64,000 bases of DNA, taken from positions 744,001 to 808,000 of the forward strand of contig QRFJ01000487.1 of assembly GCA_006176705.1 (NCBI GenBank), read 5' to 3'. A program made the position numbers and the translations under genes. A model generated the notes under the pieces. The model saw only the letters and a list, made by a program, of their open reading frames with translations. It had not been told where the DNA came from and searched no databases. Every line of letters begins with the position of its first letter. Positions within the stretch are counted from its first letter, which is position 1. Shown piece by piece: positions 34,296 through 49,810 of this stretch. The stretch is from Cocos nucifera (Eukaryota; Streptophyta; Magnoliopsida; Arecales; Arecaceae).

Positions 34296-36150
34296 TGTTA
34301 AATATATGCCCTAAAAGCAAATATAGTAGATACATTATAATAATTCTAGGACATAATTTTATACTTAAATATTGATTTATTAGTAAAGTGGATAATTTTA
34401 TTTCTATTCTTTTATGATGCGTTCTTGAATTATCCAAAAAATTAAAAAATTAAAGATACTTATTCTCAAGAGTTAAGAATTAAAAACATATATAATTAAT
34501 TCATAAATTGCTCTCGATCGATGGATTATTATAGGGATAGTGATTGATCTGGTTAGATCGGTGCACGGATTACTTTCTTCGGGTAGACAAGTCTCTAGTC
34601 TACAATACAAAAATACTGAGCGAGAGTATGGATGGTTGTTGGAGAATATCGATACTGAACAAGATCATACAAAAGATCATATGGATGTCTACTTACTCAT
34701 CAATGATCTTCTTAATACTGTTGTAGTATGAATGAATTTTTGATCTATAGTGCCTTAGCTGCTTATAATGAGGTTGCTGTAGTTTGACTATGCATAAGCA
34801 TGGTCTCTTAATTATTTAGATTCTTGTAGTATATGTTGACTACAATGGGTTCATTATAGGAGTAGGATATACACCTATCGATCTTAGCAGATAAAGAGTG
34901 GTCCTATAAGATTTGAGAAGCTGAGTCCTTAAGTTTGTGGTCATAACAAGATGATTGATGGAAATAAGTTTTCAAGAGTTTTATGATTTAGACTTATGCT
35001 AATTGATTCTTACATATGACAAATGTTGGAATTTGATGAGTTTTCATAACCTCCATTTTGGTTGGAACTCATGATAGAAGAAGTGAATTGTACGGTAACT
35101 ATATCTAGGGATTCTATTCATTCAGTTCTACTAAATTACCATTATATACAGCTAAGTTGTACCTAATGGATTGTGAGAACTCACTAGAATTATTCTAGAT
35201 CAATGATCCTTAATGGATGTGAGTTGAAATTATTCAAATTCATTGAAAAATATTTTGATAATACTATGATGGAAATCATAGTATATCTCACTATTAGACA
35301 GAATTGAACCGATGGGATCACACAACAAAGAAATATAATTTATGATTGATCAATTGGACTTGTGAAGTCTCAATTAGATTAGGATTTAAAGAAATCTTAT
35401 TAGGTTTAGGCGCACCGTGCTAGTACATAGTTAAATCCAAATCCTCTTAGACTTGGCCTACCTATTAGATAGGATTTTGACCAAACCGAGCTAACTCATC
35501 TAATCTTTCCACCTAGATATTGGACAAGGATGAGAAAGATGGGACACCAAGGCTTGGCACCCCTTCTTATTTTTGCAAGGGTTTTAGAGGGAGAGAAGGG
35601 CAAAAGCCCTCCTTTCTTCTAGATAAGATCCAGGGGTGCATGCCCCTTGGAGTTTGGATAAGAGGAAGAGGGGCACACGCCCCATCTGGATAAATCCTTA
35701 GGGGTGCATTCCATTTGTTGGTTGTGTGTGAGATTACGATTGAAAAAAGGATGTGGGCAGTAGAAGGAGACATTCTGCTTTAAGCAGTTGAAAAGTCAAT
35801 GACTTGAAGCCAAAGAACTCTAGGTTTTATTTAAACCCTTTTGAGATATGATGTCAAGAGAGAATTGCTCGTAAAAATTCCCAGCGCCCACTCTGAGATC
35901 CTACACCATCTCTTCTTATTACTTTCCTCTCTCATGCCCTCTCCTTCTTCTTTCTTGCTCTCACACGCCCAAGGTGTTGTTGGGGCATCTCCTTGATCCA
36001 CACAACCCCTGGTGTTGGGTTGATCCAATTTGGATCTACACCCAAGAAGAAAAAAAGGAAGATCCAGCCAATCTAGATCCGATCCAGGAAGGCTGATCAA
36101 GGTGCTTTGGAATATCCATCTTGAAAAAGAAGGATCTGAAAGAAGGAGCA
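34296..36150 (+). repeat. E 3' LTR, first part
   Basis: It starts TGTTAAATATATGCC after the purine-rich aagtgaaagat. It is collinear with LTR1 to aaggagca (LTR1 16421-16426), where element J begins. It has a single copy of the segment duplicated in LTR1. Confidence 0.9.
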
Positions 36151-36621
36151 TATAAGAAAGCTGAGATATATCCACGTGAAAGATACATAAGTAAAAGCCT
36201 AAAAAATGTAGGAATATGCCTACACGTACGTTGGTACACACGTTTGGTTAAACTTAGGTATATTCGACGTGGGTGTAGCTTATATTCATGTTATTTTTTT
36301 CGTGTATGTATCCCCTGCTTTACCTACGTAACATCTAACATAGGTGAGAGTGTATACGTAGATATAAATCTAGTGTATACCCTCTTTTATTAAACGTGGA
36401 TAATTAAATAAACACGAATCAAAATTCGCGGGGGTTACCAAAGCGTGGGTATAAATGGATGTCTACTATCAAGAATAAAACATTGATATATAATCAACTT
36501 TTAAATATTATTGCCCTATCCAATTTCAAAATATGAATCACCTGTAATAATAAATAAAAATAAAAATGGTGCATTGGTAACTTATTTAAGCATTCTGTAC
36601 CACTGAATAATATATGAACAC

Positions 36622-36649
36622 TAGTAGTTTCAAGAAAATGAAACTACTA
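36622..36649. repeat. Small perfect inverted repeat in J
   Basis: TAGTAGTTTC, eight bases, then GAAACTACTA gives a 10-bp perfect stem with a short loop. Function unknown. Confidence 0.7.
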
Positions 36650-37031
36650 TAAATAAAAAGTAATCTTTACCATAATATTAAAGATAACTGAACATATATA
36701 GTGGTAGTCTCAAAAAAATTATCCCAACTATCTTTTTAATTTCATCAAAACTTAAAGAACAAGGTTATACACCATCAAGTTTCTAAATATAAAAGAAAGT
36801 AAACATTAAAACTCAAAACATAGAATAAACAAATTCCAACTGATCTCCTGCACTTTATACGTAAGTTCTAAGCTCAATTTTGCTACACTAAAAAGAAAAT
36901 AAAGTAAACTTGAATTGATGACATCAAATAATTAATTTTGCAAAATCTAATAGTTCATCAACCTATAAAGCTATCAGCAAAACAATTCCTATCTTTTCTT
37001 AGCACCATTTATCATATCTCGGCCTAAATCT

Positions 37032-39710
<2,679 letters not shown>

Positions 39711-39714
39711 GAAC

Positions 39715-39801
39715 CATTCCGTCTTTGACCTCCTTCGGCCCAGCGGATGTCGAGCCCATCCTCGCCCTCTGCAATGCCTTGTAGGCTTGGTTCTTACCCA
39801 T
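39715..39801 (-). pseudogene. Captured first exon of a conserved plant protein (MGKNQAYK N-terminus)
   Basis: The minus-strand ATG at 39801 opens MGKNQAYKALQRARMG followed by STSAGPKEVKDGM (29 codons), then GTTCGT, a plausible splice donor (39714-39709). From memory, plants encode a conserved nuclear-type protein starting MGKNQAYKAMQRAR with the same Ser-Ala-Gly-Pro and acidic run; its function is not known to me. Upstream, 39802-40230 looks like a 5' untranslated and promoter region and is richer in G and C than its surroundings. No downstream exon is recognised, so I treat it as a transposon-carried gene fragment. It could instead be a real gene with distant exons. Confidence 0.55.
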
Positions 39802-40279
39802 TTGGGAAGATTCCCAAATGAGAAAAAACAGCAGAAGACGTCGAGAAATCGAAATGATTTGAATCGATAAATAGGTCAGGATCAAAAGATTGCGTTGGTA
39901 CCGGAGACTATTCCTGCCACTATTTAGATGGACTCCCAAGTATCCATCGTCAAGAAGGGAATGATTAGGGTATCCAGATCACGAGAGATCGAGGGACGGG
40001 AGAAAGATTGGATTCTTTTCTCCTTTTTTTCGATTTCTCAGACGAGAGGCGAGGAACGAAAAAGAGAGGCTCTGGGGGGGTTTGAGGGTTTTTGGTGGAA
40101 AGAATTTGGAAAGGTGGAGGACACGAGAGGGCCTATACCGTATGAGAGTATCATCTGACCCCGACCGGGCCCATTGATACCATGCTCGGTGTGGCTGGCA
40201 AGATACGGGAGTCCGCATAGGGAGCTCTCTCATGTGGGGTCACAGTTTTAAGAAATCCAAATTGATACCCATTGAGCCT

Positions 40280-40322
40280 AAATTTCATTTCATATATATA
40301 TATATATATATGAAATGAAATT

Positions 40323-40323
<1 letters not shown>
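40280..40323. repeat. 44-bp perfect palindrome
   Basis: AAATTTCATTTCATATATAT and its reverse complement ATATATATGAAATGAAATTT flank a short (AT)n centre, giving a perfect inverted repeat that can extrude as a cruciform. Further (TA)n runs follow to 40378. Confidence 0.9.
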
Positions 40324-40384
<61 letters not shown>

Positions 40385-40680
40385 TATATTTCTGACAAAA
40401 ATTTTCATCAAAAATATTACTAACAAATAATTTATCACTAAATTGATCATAGATATTTATATTTTTTTAAATTTTGTTAAAATATATTTCTTATAGATTT
40501 TTTATGAAATTATTTTTAACAAATAATTCATCAAAAATTTATCAGAGATTTTAAGACATATCAATTTTATTTTATTTTTTTCTTTTTTGATAATAATCGA
40601 TCAGTGATTCATCAAAAATTTTTGATCGATCATGTCCGTCAGAAAATTTCGTCAGTGAAGCTCATATTTCTAATAATGGT
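40385..40680. repeat. Possible buried CACTA end inside J
   Basis: The block has repeated catcaaaaat(a/t)tt and tttcgtcagtga motifs. Read on the minus strand from 40680 it begins CCATTATTAGAAATATGAGC, close to the CACTA(T)TAGAAAT form. No matching left end was found, so it may be a remnant of an older CACTA element. Confidence 0.35.
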
Positions 40681-41183
40681 GGATAAAGATTGTGGTAGCG
40701 GTAGGATAAGGTAGTGCTCTGCAGCAGCTGGCGGGAGCACCACCGAGAAACGTCAACAGCCGATAAAGGAATCCTAGGTGACAAAGAGGGCTTTCTTCCC
40801 CCATATCGTATGATCCAGGAGATAGGAAGTCGGGATTTCTGTTGGTAAGGTGGGCGGTAATTTTATTGTTTACTTAATCAAGAAAGATTGGGCTAGTACT
40901 TTTTTTTTTTTTTTTTAAAATTTTGGCGCTCCTCTCTTGGCGTCAGTTACTTTCCATCAATACTTAGTATATTTTTTAGCAGATTTGAGTTATCCATGTT
41001 TATTCATTAGTAGATTTGATTTACTCACGTTTAATCATTGAAACGTAAGTTAAAAGTTAATTATAGTATTTTTACATGTGACAAACATGGGTATATAAAA
41101 TCTGTTTTTTCATAATTTGACCTTTTATCCATATATGTACTTTACATGATTAAAAAGCATGGGTGTATGTGACTTTTCTTGTA
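40681..41183. other. J right sub-terminal region
   Basis: A GC-richer patch (40700-40860) without a clear frame is followed by a near-tandem repeat (40979-41040: gcagatttgagttatccatg then gtagatttgatttactcacg, each followed by ttta or ttt-attcatt-like sequence) and the TIR. No gene seen. Confidence 0.45.
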
Positions 41184-41495
41184 GCACTCCAGATCGATCA
41201 TGAGTGGATATCCATAGAAATCGGATGCGTATGTGGCTTCATCAGAATCTGCAACATCTTTAGATCCAGATCTAAAAGGAGTATAGCAATATAGGTTCAT
41301 GATTCGATCACTAGCTTATGTTTATCATTGAAATCAGATCATGTATGCTTTTATTTTTATCATATGAACTAGATCTATAGGTGTTAGATTAGATTAAAAC
41401 ATACACAGACTAAAATATTTAATCTATTCTTCTGCTATCTTTATTTCAAAAATTATTTTTAAAATCTGCATGTGTAAAAATACCTAAATCCAACA
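41184..41495 (+). repeat. E 3' LTR, second part
   Basis: It resumes at gcactccagatcgatc (LTR1 16424: gcattccaaatcgacc) and runs collinearly to the end ACCTAAATCCAACA. The following GACTC is E's right target duplication. Confidence 0.9.
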
Positions 41496-41569
41496 GACTC
41501 AAGAGAATATAAACAAGAAAAATTCAATCAATTAAATAAGGTATTAAAACTAAAAGTTTCAAGGAGAAA

Positions 41570-42000
41570 AAAAAGAGGGATAGAGAATTGCTTAGTCAAA
41601 GGGGTTACACACCTCTAACTCTCTTTTAATCATGCTAAATCTTTCCTCACTTAAGGATTTGGTAAAGATATCTGCTAATTATCTATTAAGGCTCACAAAA
41701 TTAAGTATTATATAATCGTTTTGAATATGATCTCTTATGAAGTGATGTCTTATCTCAATATATTTAGCTCTTGAGTACTAAATTAATTTTTTAGTTAGAT
41801 TTATTGCACTTGTACTATCATATCTTATAAAAATCTTATTTAATTTAATATCATAATTCTTTAGTTATTACTTAATCTACAAGATTTGAGTATAACAACT
41901 TTCAACTGTAATATACTCGGCTTCTACCATGGATAATGCTACTAAATTTTGTTTCTTACTAAACAAAGAGATTAAGTTAACTCTTAAAATTTGATAAACT
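41570..42000 (-). pseudogene. C RNase H remnant
   Basis: YSRAKYIEIRHHFIRDHIQ is followed by LADIFTKSLSEERFSMIKRE, the end of copia RNase H, then a stop near 41640. Only the C-terminal half is clearly readable. Confidence 0.8.
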
Positions 42001-42099
42001 CTATTTGCACATTTTCTATCAAGTTTGCAATAAGCAAAATTAGCATAAGAAAATCTAATTAATTAAATAGAAGAATGTATAGAGTACCATAAATCAATA

Positions 42100-43300
42100 T
42101 TAAAAATACCAATTAAATAATTAAGGATTCTTTTAATAGAAAATAAATATGATTATTTAAGATTAGATTGGAATCTAGCATATATACAAATACTAAGCAT
42201 TATATTAGGTCTACTAGTAGTGATATGGAGTATAGATCAGCCCAATTATACTTTGATAAAGTTTGAGATCGATACTCTTCTCATTTTCATCTTTGTCAAG
42301 CTCATATGAGGAACTCATAGGGTGCTAATTGGCTTATCATTCTCTATTCCAAACTTTTTGAGTATTTTATTTATATACTTTATTTAGTTGATGAAGATTT
42401 TCTCTTTAGTTTGCTTGATTTATAGTCTGAGAAAAAAATTTAATTCACTTATCAGACTCATCTCAAACTCTCTCTATATTAAGTTAGCAAATTCTTAATA
42501 AAAAGATTCATTAGTAGCACCAAACATAATATCCTCTACATATATTTGCACTAGCAATAAATCATTATATCTTTTCTTCAAAAATAAAGTAGTATCTATA
42601 TTTTCTTTAGTAAATTTATTGTCATGTAGAAATTTACTTAGTCTTTCATACCATGCATGAGGTATTTATTTCAAGCTATACAATACTTTATTTAGTTTAA
42701 AAATATGATTTAGAAAAGCATAATTTTTTAAACTAGGAGGTTGTCAACATACACCTCCTTAATAATATATCTATTAAAAATGTACTATTAAAATCTATTT
42801 GATAGAATTTGAAATACATGAAACATGTAAATATAAATAATAATCTAATAGCTTCTGATCTAACAACAAAAATAAAAAATTTCATAAAAATCAATTTCTT
42901 CTTCTTAATTATAATCTCTAGCAACTACTCTAACTTTATTTCTTATAACTACTCTATTTTTATCTAATTTATTTCTATATACCCATTTTGTTCTAATATG
43001 GGGTGATCTACAGGTCTACTTACTAAAATCCAAATCTTATTTCTTTTAATTTAATTTTCTCTTGCATAGTATTAATCCAATTAGGATAGCTTCTTTAATC
43101 GATTTAGGTTCTATTTGAGATACAAAAGCTAAATAGTTGTTGATATTTATTAAGAAAGATTGAGTTCTTACATCTTATGATGGATCATCAATAGTAAAAT
43201 CTTTTAAATGTCCATAGGCATACCTCTATTATTTAGATAGACTTTTATTTTGTCCTTGAGTGCTCTCATGATTTTCTTCTTCTTCAGCATCTTTCTCATC
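42100..43300 (-). pseudogene. C reverse transcriptase remnant
   Basis: The catalytic box reads YVEDIMFGA near 42527-42552, with the first Asp of YVDD replaced by Glu. An N-terminal RT piece (NKLDKNRVVIRNKVRVVAKG near 42930-42980) is readable. The rest has many stops. Confidence 0.72.
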
Positions 43301-43376
43301 TCCTTCACCATCTTGTGCTAAAGTTTTCTTTAGTGTAAGATTTTTCATTCCTTCATCTAAGATTCCTACATCATCA

Positions 43377-44300
43377 TTAATAATATCTTTTTTTTCTTAA
43401 AGATGTATTATTAGTTTCATCAAATACAGCATGAATAGATTCTTCAACAATTAAAGTTCTCTTGTTGAAAATTCTATATGCATTGCTAGATGAAGAATAT
43501 TCCAAAAAAAATACTTTTATATGACTTAGCATCAAATTTACTAATTTTATCATTTTCATTATTCAAAATAAAACATTAGCAACCAAAAATATGAAAATAA
43601 CTAAATATTCGATTTTCTTTCTTTCCAAAACTCATAAGAATTTTTTTTTAAAATCAGTGGGATCAAAGCATGATTTAAAATATAATATGCTATAGTAATT
43701 GCTTCCATCTAAAAGTATTTTGAAATGTCGCTTTCATATAGCTATTTCTTCTAAATTTTTTTTTGTTTTCTACTATGCCATTTTATTGAGGCATCTTAGG
43801 TACTGAAAAATTATGTTCAATTCATATTTTATTACAAAAACTTTTAAATTATTAATTTTAAATTTGATTCGATGATCACTTCTAATGCAAACTATAGTTA
43901 AATTTTTTTATTTAAAATTTTTTGATAAAACTTTGAAAATATAAAAAATGCTTCATCTTTTTGAGCTAAAAATAAAATTCAAGTAAAACAAGAGAAATTA
44001 TCTACTATTATAAGCCCATATTTTTTTTCTTCTAGGCTTATGATCCTAGTAGGTCTAAAGAAGTTCATATGAATCAATTCTAAATGTCTAGAAGTTGAAA
44101 TAAGATTTTTGATTTGAAAGAACTTCTAGTTTATTTTTCAAGTTGACACACACCATAAATTTTATTTTTTTCATAATTGGTCTTTGGTAAACCTTTTACA
44201 AGACATCTTTTGATAAGTTTTGAAATCAAATCCATACTAGCATGACTTAATGTATGACACCATAACCAATTAGTCTTATTATAACTAGATATTAACCATT
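43377..44300 (-). pseudogene. C integrase remnant
   Basis: The C-terminal part is open (43377-43559) with FFLEYSSSSNAYRIFNKRTL and VEESIHAVFDETNN, diagnostic for copia integrase. Upstream pieces include HLELIHMNFFRPTR and YGLIIVDNFSCFTWILFL (about 43980-44090), the catalytic-core start. Stops and shifts lie between. Confidence 0.83.
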
Positions 44301-44640
44301 CTTCATGGAAGGATCATCTAGATCAACAGCATAGATATTACCATGTCTATTCTAATTAATGAGCACAATTCCATCATTATTAAAACTATAAACAATGCAC
44401 ATCAAAAATTCAAAAATAACTTAAAAACCTTTATCACAGATACTAAACAAGTTATGTTTGAAATCATTTATTAATAAAATATTTTTAGTATAGGTAAAAT
44501 AAGTGATACAAATGCTACCAAATCTAATAATGTGGCCATTGTTATTCTTGCCAAAGGTTACTATCCCTCTTTCCTTAGCTTCAAGGGTTACAAGTTGTGA
44601 CCTATCATCCATTATGCATCTTTAGGTCACTATCAAGGTA
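44301..44640 (-). pseudogene. C protease tail and pre-integrase domain
   Basis: The open part 44421-44612 reads VTFGKNNNGHIIRFGSICI, then KNILLINDFKHNLFSICDKGF, the region joining protease to pre-integrase in copia polyproteins. The protease active site itself lies just upstream and is not clear. Confidence 0.78.
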
Positions 44641-44789
44641 CCATCTTTTTTTCTTCCTTTAGCTATAAAAAATACCTATAAGAAAAGATTAAATTATAAT
44701 TTTAGGTACCTAAGTTTTCTTATTTCTTTTAAGATTAGTCACTATGGTTTCTTTTAAAATCTAAATATTTTTAATTTTATTGTTGTTTA

Positions 44790-46100
44790 ACTTTTTAAAA
44801 TCATAAGAGTTTGCTTTATGCCCAAGCTTGCCACAACAAAAACAAGTAATATTTTGAGATGCAATTGATGAAGATTTAACAAATTTTTTTTAAAAATATT
44901 TTTATTTCTTATAGTGGTTAAACCAAGTCCAACTTTATTGAAAATAGCTCTTTCACAACTTAAAATTATTTAGAGATTTTTAGAGCTAAGATTATATTTT
45001 TCAATAATAGTTTTAAGTTTTTCAACTTCTTTATTCAAATCTTAGTGTTCTTTAAGTATTTTTTTTTTCTTTCAAACATTCTTCCTTTTCTTTGATCAAG
45101 CCATGATTATTTTTTTAAGTTTTTTATTTTTCAAACCAAGCTTTTTAAATTTATCTAATAGGTCATAGACTGCATCTTACAATTTATCAAATGTAAAGTC
45201 AAGCTTAATTTTAGATGTTACTTCCCACTCATATGCCATAAGACATACACTTCTTGTATTTTTTCGTTCGAGTATTCACTATCATTCCAGATGGCCATCA
45301 TAGTCTTCTTTTTTATTTTGTTTGAAAACTTCTTGAGGAGAGGGTAGTCAATTTTGAAATATCTCGACTTCTTACATTCATAGTATACGGGCTATTCTTT
45401 TTCCTGCCTCGTCTTCTTACTCAGTTTACCCTTTGAGAAAGGTTTCCTTCTAAAGTTTTGTCTCATTTACCTATAAACCATTTGAATTTTTGGGAGATGA
45501 GTACCATATCCTCATCTTCTTCTCCTTCTTCCAACTCCTCTCTATCTTTTTCATCTTTTGGTATAGAATGTTGAGGTTGTTGGCCTCTTGAGTAGCTGTT
45601 ACTTGGGCCTCTCAAGTTCTAGAAAGTGATCTGAAGATTTTTTGAACAAGCTAACTCTTAGTATAGAACTTTCCTAAGCTTTTAAGACTATTAATAATAT
45701 CAGTAAATCTAGTAAAAATTTTTATAATTGATTCATTTTTCTTCATTTTAAACCATTTATATTTATGAATAAGCATATTTATTTTGGATTCTTTAACTTA
45801 ATTGGTATCCTCATGGATATTCTCTAATCTATTCCATATTTTTTTGATAAAAATATAAGTAGAAATCTTATTAAATTCATTAGCATTAAGAGAATAATAA
45901 GTCATTCCAATTCTTTTTGGATTTGGGAGTGACAATGCCATCTACCATGATTATACGTGTGCATGGACCATGGATTATGACACTCTAAAGATTATAATCA
46001 AGTATTGAATGAAAATATACATGTGTACTTTCCAATGTATGTATTTTATGCCATTAAACAAATGGAGTCTACTAATCGATTGCCCTTTGGCAAGAGATAT
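44790..46100 (-). pseudogene. C gag remnant with zinc knuckle
   Basis: The zinc knuckle at about 44803-44844 reads CFCCGKLGHKANSY; the last Cys is Tyr. The capsid part towards 46100 is in fragments with many stops and cannot be read as one frame. Confidence 0.6.
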
Positions 46101-46165
46101 AGTAATTTGGGCAGCCATTCAATCTTTCATTCTTGATCATTAGATCCAAAGGGGTTGAATATCAA

Positions 46166-46180
46166 GCCCTAATACTACTT
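46166..46180 (-). promoter_or_regulatory. C primer binding site
   Basis: The minus strand reads AAGTAGTATTAGGGC directly next to the LTR. It is the initiator tRNA-Met site AAGTGGTATCAGAGC with transitions. Confidence 0.65.
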
Positions 46181-46845
46181 ATTACTTATATAGACAATTG
46201 AAGAGGGGGGAGGGAGGTGAATTAGATTTTTCAAAAATTTAAAACTTGCTATGCTCAATAATTAAACTAAATTAGATAATGTGAGTGTGAGTAATGCTAT
46301 AAATAAAACTATAATGATGCAATAATAAAAAATAAAAAAATAATAATAAGATACAAGCAAATATAAAGATTTTATAATAGTTTAGTACCAAACTCAGTAC
46401 CTACCTACATCCAGTCCCCAAGCCATCCTTGAAAATTCTACTATAATCTCTCCAAGATTATAGCTTGATTATTTTTCTAGGCTCACCATCAAGACCAATT
46501 TATTTTCTCTAAATAAATTAATCAAAATCATACCATCAAGCCAATCCTAGACTGACACAATAATCTCACTCTAATTCAAGGCTTGGATAGGCCTATCCCT
46601 AAGTCATAATCCTAATTAAAACTTATTTACAACAAAAAAAGTTGAATACAATAAATAGCAAAATAAAAATCTACTAAAAGAACGAGAAGAAAAGTTGATG
46701 AAGGTCTTAAAGATTGTGTTGAGGAAGTTTGATAATCAATGCACTCTTGTTTCACTGAAAAGCACTTGAATACTTCAAGAATTTAGTTGTTTACTTAATA
46801 CACTTAGATTTTCTCTCTATTTTTATCTTTCTCTTAGGTCTTCTC
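46181..46845 (-). repeat. C 5' LTR, inner part
   Basis: It extends from the primer site to D's left end. It contains a G-rich run (46204-46222) and no coding sequence. It continues at 57186 after D; TTCTC (46841-46845) and TCCTC (57186-57190) are the 4-of-5 target duplication. Confidence 0.65.
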
Positions 46846-49727
46846 TATTGAAAAATGTATCCTAAAGTCAATCGTCTAAATGGTAGATGATTAAAATTAG
46901 TATATAAATTATCTAATAATAATAGTTATTTAGCTGATTCATCATAAAAGTTTTATCTTTCTTAAATGAACTTCTAAATTATGATGAAGTTCTTAGAACT
47001 ATAATCAATTGATAAAAAAAAATTTATCGAATGATTCTTAAACTATTCATGATCAAATGATAAGTTATTAATAAGGATGATAACTTATCAAGTGTAGGTC
47101 ATTGTATGCCATATGCATCCTCGTAACCAAGTGGTGTAGAGACACTGGTATTCAGGTGAGATGTAGGAGTACATCTACACTCAATGTGATCAATGTAGCA
47201 CTCTACTATCAAGAGTAACTAGCTAAGGCCAATGGATATAAGTGTTTCTTCAATCTGAGATCACCATGGTGACTTGCAAGTAACTCATTATACTTTGATG
47301 TCGGACTACCTATATTTCTAATATAGGTTCGAAATATTTCTAGATACAGTCAAGTACTTATGAAGTTGGTGTGTGAGTCAAGATGGGATTGACCACTCCT
47401 GATTAATTTCAGAAAGAGAATGTCTCATTGTATTTTAATTTAGCAAAATCTAAGCCTAGGTAATCCTTGTGAGGTGTCATGAGATTTGCAAAATTTTGAG
47501 ATACAATAAAGATGACTTGTATAAGTATTTGATAGCATACTTGAAGTCGTCTTGAGTATTATTGGTCATAGGGATGAATTATATAATAACCATAGACCAA
47601 GGTTCTAAGAATGTTGTTTTGCATACATTCGACCTATTCGGACGTCGAGAATCATTGCTAGATGGTAACTTCAATTAGTATAGAAATTGATTCCTATGCT
47701 ATCAGCTTAGGTTCAAACCTATAGGATTATACATATTAAAACTTGTAACTTGATCAGATGGTTAATCAATAATTGAGAATCGTTCTAAGGTCAATCTATC
47801 AATACAATTGATGTTTGACCTAATGCAAGTGTTGCAGAAAAATTGATCAGCAATTGGATTGCTAATCAGCTCAATTTAATTGAGCAATCAAGCTAAGATC
47901 AAATCTAATTAAATTAGATTTAATTAAAATTAATTTAAATTTAATTAGATTAAATTTAATTGATTTATTGGATAAGCCAATCGCAAGAAAGAATAAGTCC
48001 TTATTAGATTAGGACTTCTAAGGACTTGAGTGCACCTAATTCCTAATTAAGTTAGAATTTAAATTAGAATTAAATATGATTTAATCTAATTTAATTAGGC
48101 TCTTAATTAGATTAAATTTTTTTATTAATTAGGTTGACACAAATTCAATTAGAATTGGGTTCAAAATGGTTTGACCTAGTTTGCATTAAAGAGTCCTAGT
48201 TAGACTAGGACTCTTTCCTTCTCATTTTCCTTGCGTCTAAGAAAGCCCACGCCCACCCTTTATTTTTCTGAAGTTAATGTGAATACTTTTCACATTAAGG
48301 AAGGTATTCCATGCCCACAACCTGGTTGATTTTAAATATTTTTTGACTTGATCAATTTAAGAAAGTTGTTAAGATTTGAATTCTATTTGATAGAGTTCTA
48401 GAATTTTAAAACACTACCTCTCTCTCTCTCTATGGAAACTAACCCACACCCACTATTATTTTTGTGCACCTTTTTCTTTGTTTTGTACGTAGGATTTTTG
48501 GTGTTCATGCCTAAAAAAAAGGGAGGGGCATCCAACTCCCATAGGATTCCTAAGATTCCTTCAAAAACTAGGTTTTGACCTAGTCAAAAAAAGGCTTTTG
48601 TGGGATGCCTCTTTAGAAGAGTTTTTGGGCATCAAAACTCTAGGATATTCCACAACAAAAACCAAAAAAAAGTGAGGAGGGACATGGAGGTTTGAGTGCC
48701 AAGAAACTTGGAGGAGAAAACTTCTTTAAGACATCAAGTGTTGATGTCTTGTAGAGAAAAGGTAAGAGAGAAGAACATCTTCTCTTATAGTTTTATTTCA
48801 AGATTTTTTTTGTCATTATTTCTTTATGATTTTTATGTGATAAAAATCTAAGAGAGAGAGAGAGAGGATTAGGGTGTGGGATTTATGCTCCAAGGTGTTG
48901 GAGTATAGAGATTCTTTTTGAACATGATCTGATCATGTCCTGATGCGAGAAGAAGAAGAGAAGAATGTCTTCTATTAGGGTTTCCTTGAGAGCCCTTCTT
49001 CTCCATTTTATTGTGAAATTTTTATGAGAAAAATCTGAGGGTGTGAGATCTAAAAAAATAGAAAAAAGTCTAGAAAAGAAGGTCTCCTTTGATCCTAGTA
49101 TGGAGATGTTGTCAGGACATCAACCGTTGATGTCCTGAAGGAGAAGATTTATCTTCTCCTGAGATTTTTTCTATATATTTTTATTTTTGATTATAGAAGA
49201 TCCAAAGATTGGATTTCTTCCTTATTCCTCCTTATGTTCTTCATCTCTTGGAGTGTCTAAGACATCCGAAGAACATGTATTTGAATAACCATCAGGAGAA
49301 ATTCACGAGAAGCTAGCACTTCAAGCAGATCTTCGTTCGACAAACCTCTGATCTATATTGTAGATTTGTGTGGATCACTTGTAGAAGCTGGACATATGTG
49401 CGGCTCTAAAAGCAATAATGAAAATTAACAATGGAGTTCTCTACCCGTGCAAAGATAAGAGATCTGATCTCTTGGTAACCTAGATATGATCTAGGGTTAG
49501 ATCTAGAATTATTCTAGATCTATGTATTGATATGATCAATATCAGTTATGATTAATTTAATTTTAGATTTATATTTATATCATAACATATTATAAATTCT
49601 TAATGTAGAATTTTGTAATTTGATTACATGCATATTGTAGATTAAACTATTTAATCTATATCTTTCGCTGCTTTAATTTCAAAAAAATTTTAAAATCTAT
49701 GAATAAAATCCTGCATGTTTTCCATCA
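46846..49727 (+). repeat. D 5' LTR
   Basis: 2882 bp, TATTGAAAAATGTATCC to GTTTTCCATCA, collinear with LTR2. Differences seen by eye are mostly transitions. It contains short inverted repeats around gacatcaaccgttgatgtcc (49115-49135). Confidence 0.93.
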
Positions 49728-49728
49728 G

Positions 49729-49740
49729 TGGGATCAGAGT
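49729..49740 (+). promoter_or_regulatory. D primer binding site
   Basis: TGGGATCAGAGT follows the LTR; it is TGGTATCAGAGC with two changes. Confidence 0.82.
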
Positions 49741-49810
49741 AAGGTTCTTTTATAACATGTTCATGTATGCTTTAGAATAAATCTAAAAATTAAAATTAAT
49801 TAAAGATCGT

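Larger units (their letters stand above)
41496..46180 (-). mobile_element. Element C interior: SIRE-like Ty1/copia
   Basis: On the minus strand the order is primer site, gag with zinc knuckle, protease/pre-integrase, integrase, RT and RNase H, the copia order. Motif style (CFCCGKLGHK, FLEYSSSSNAYRIFNKRTL, YSRAKYIEIRHHFIRDH) fits the SIRE lineage (inference). All frames are broken. C is the backbone that hosts E, D and A, and so is the oldest visible element. Confidence 0.82.
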
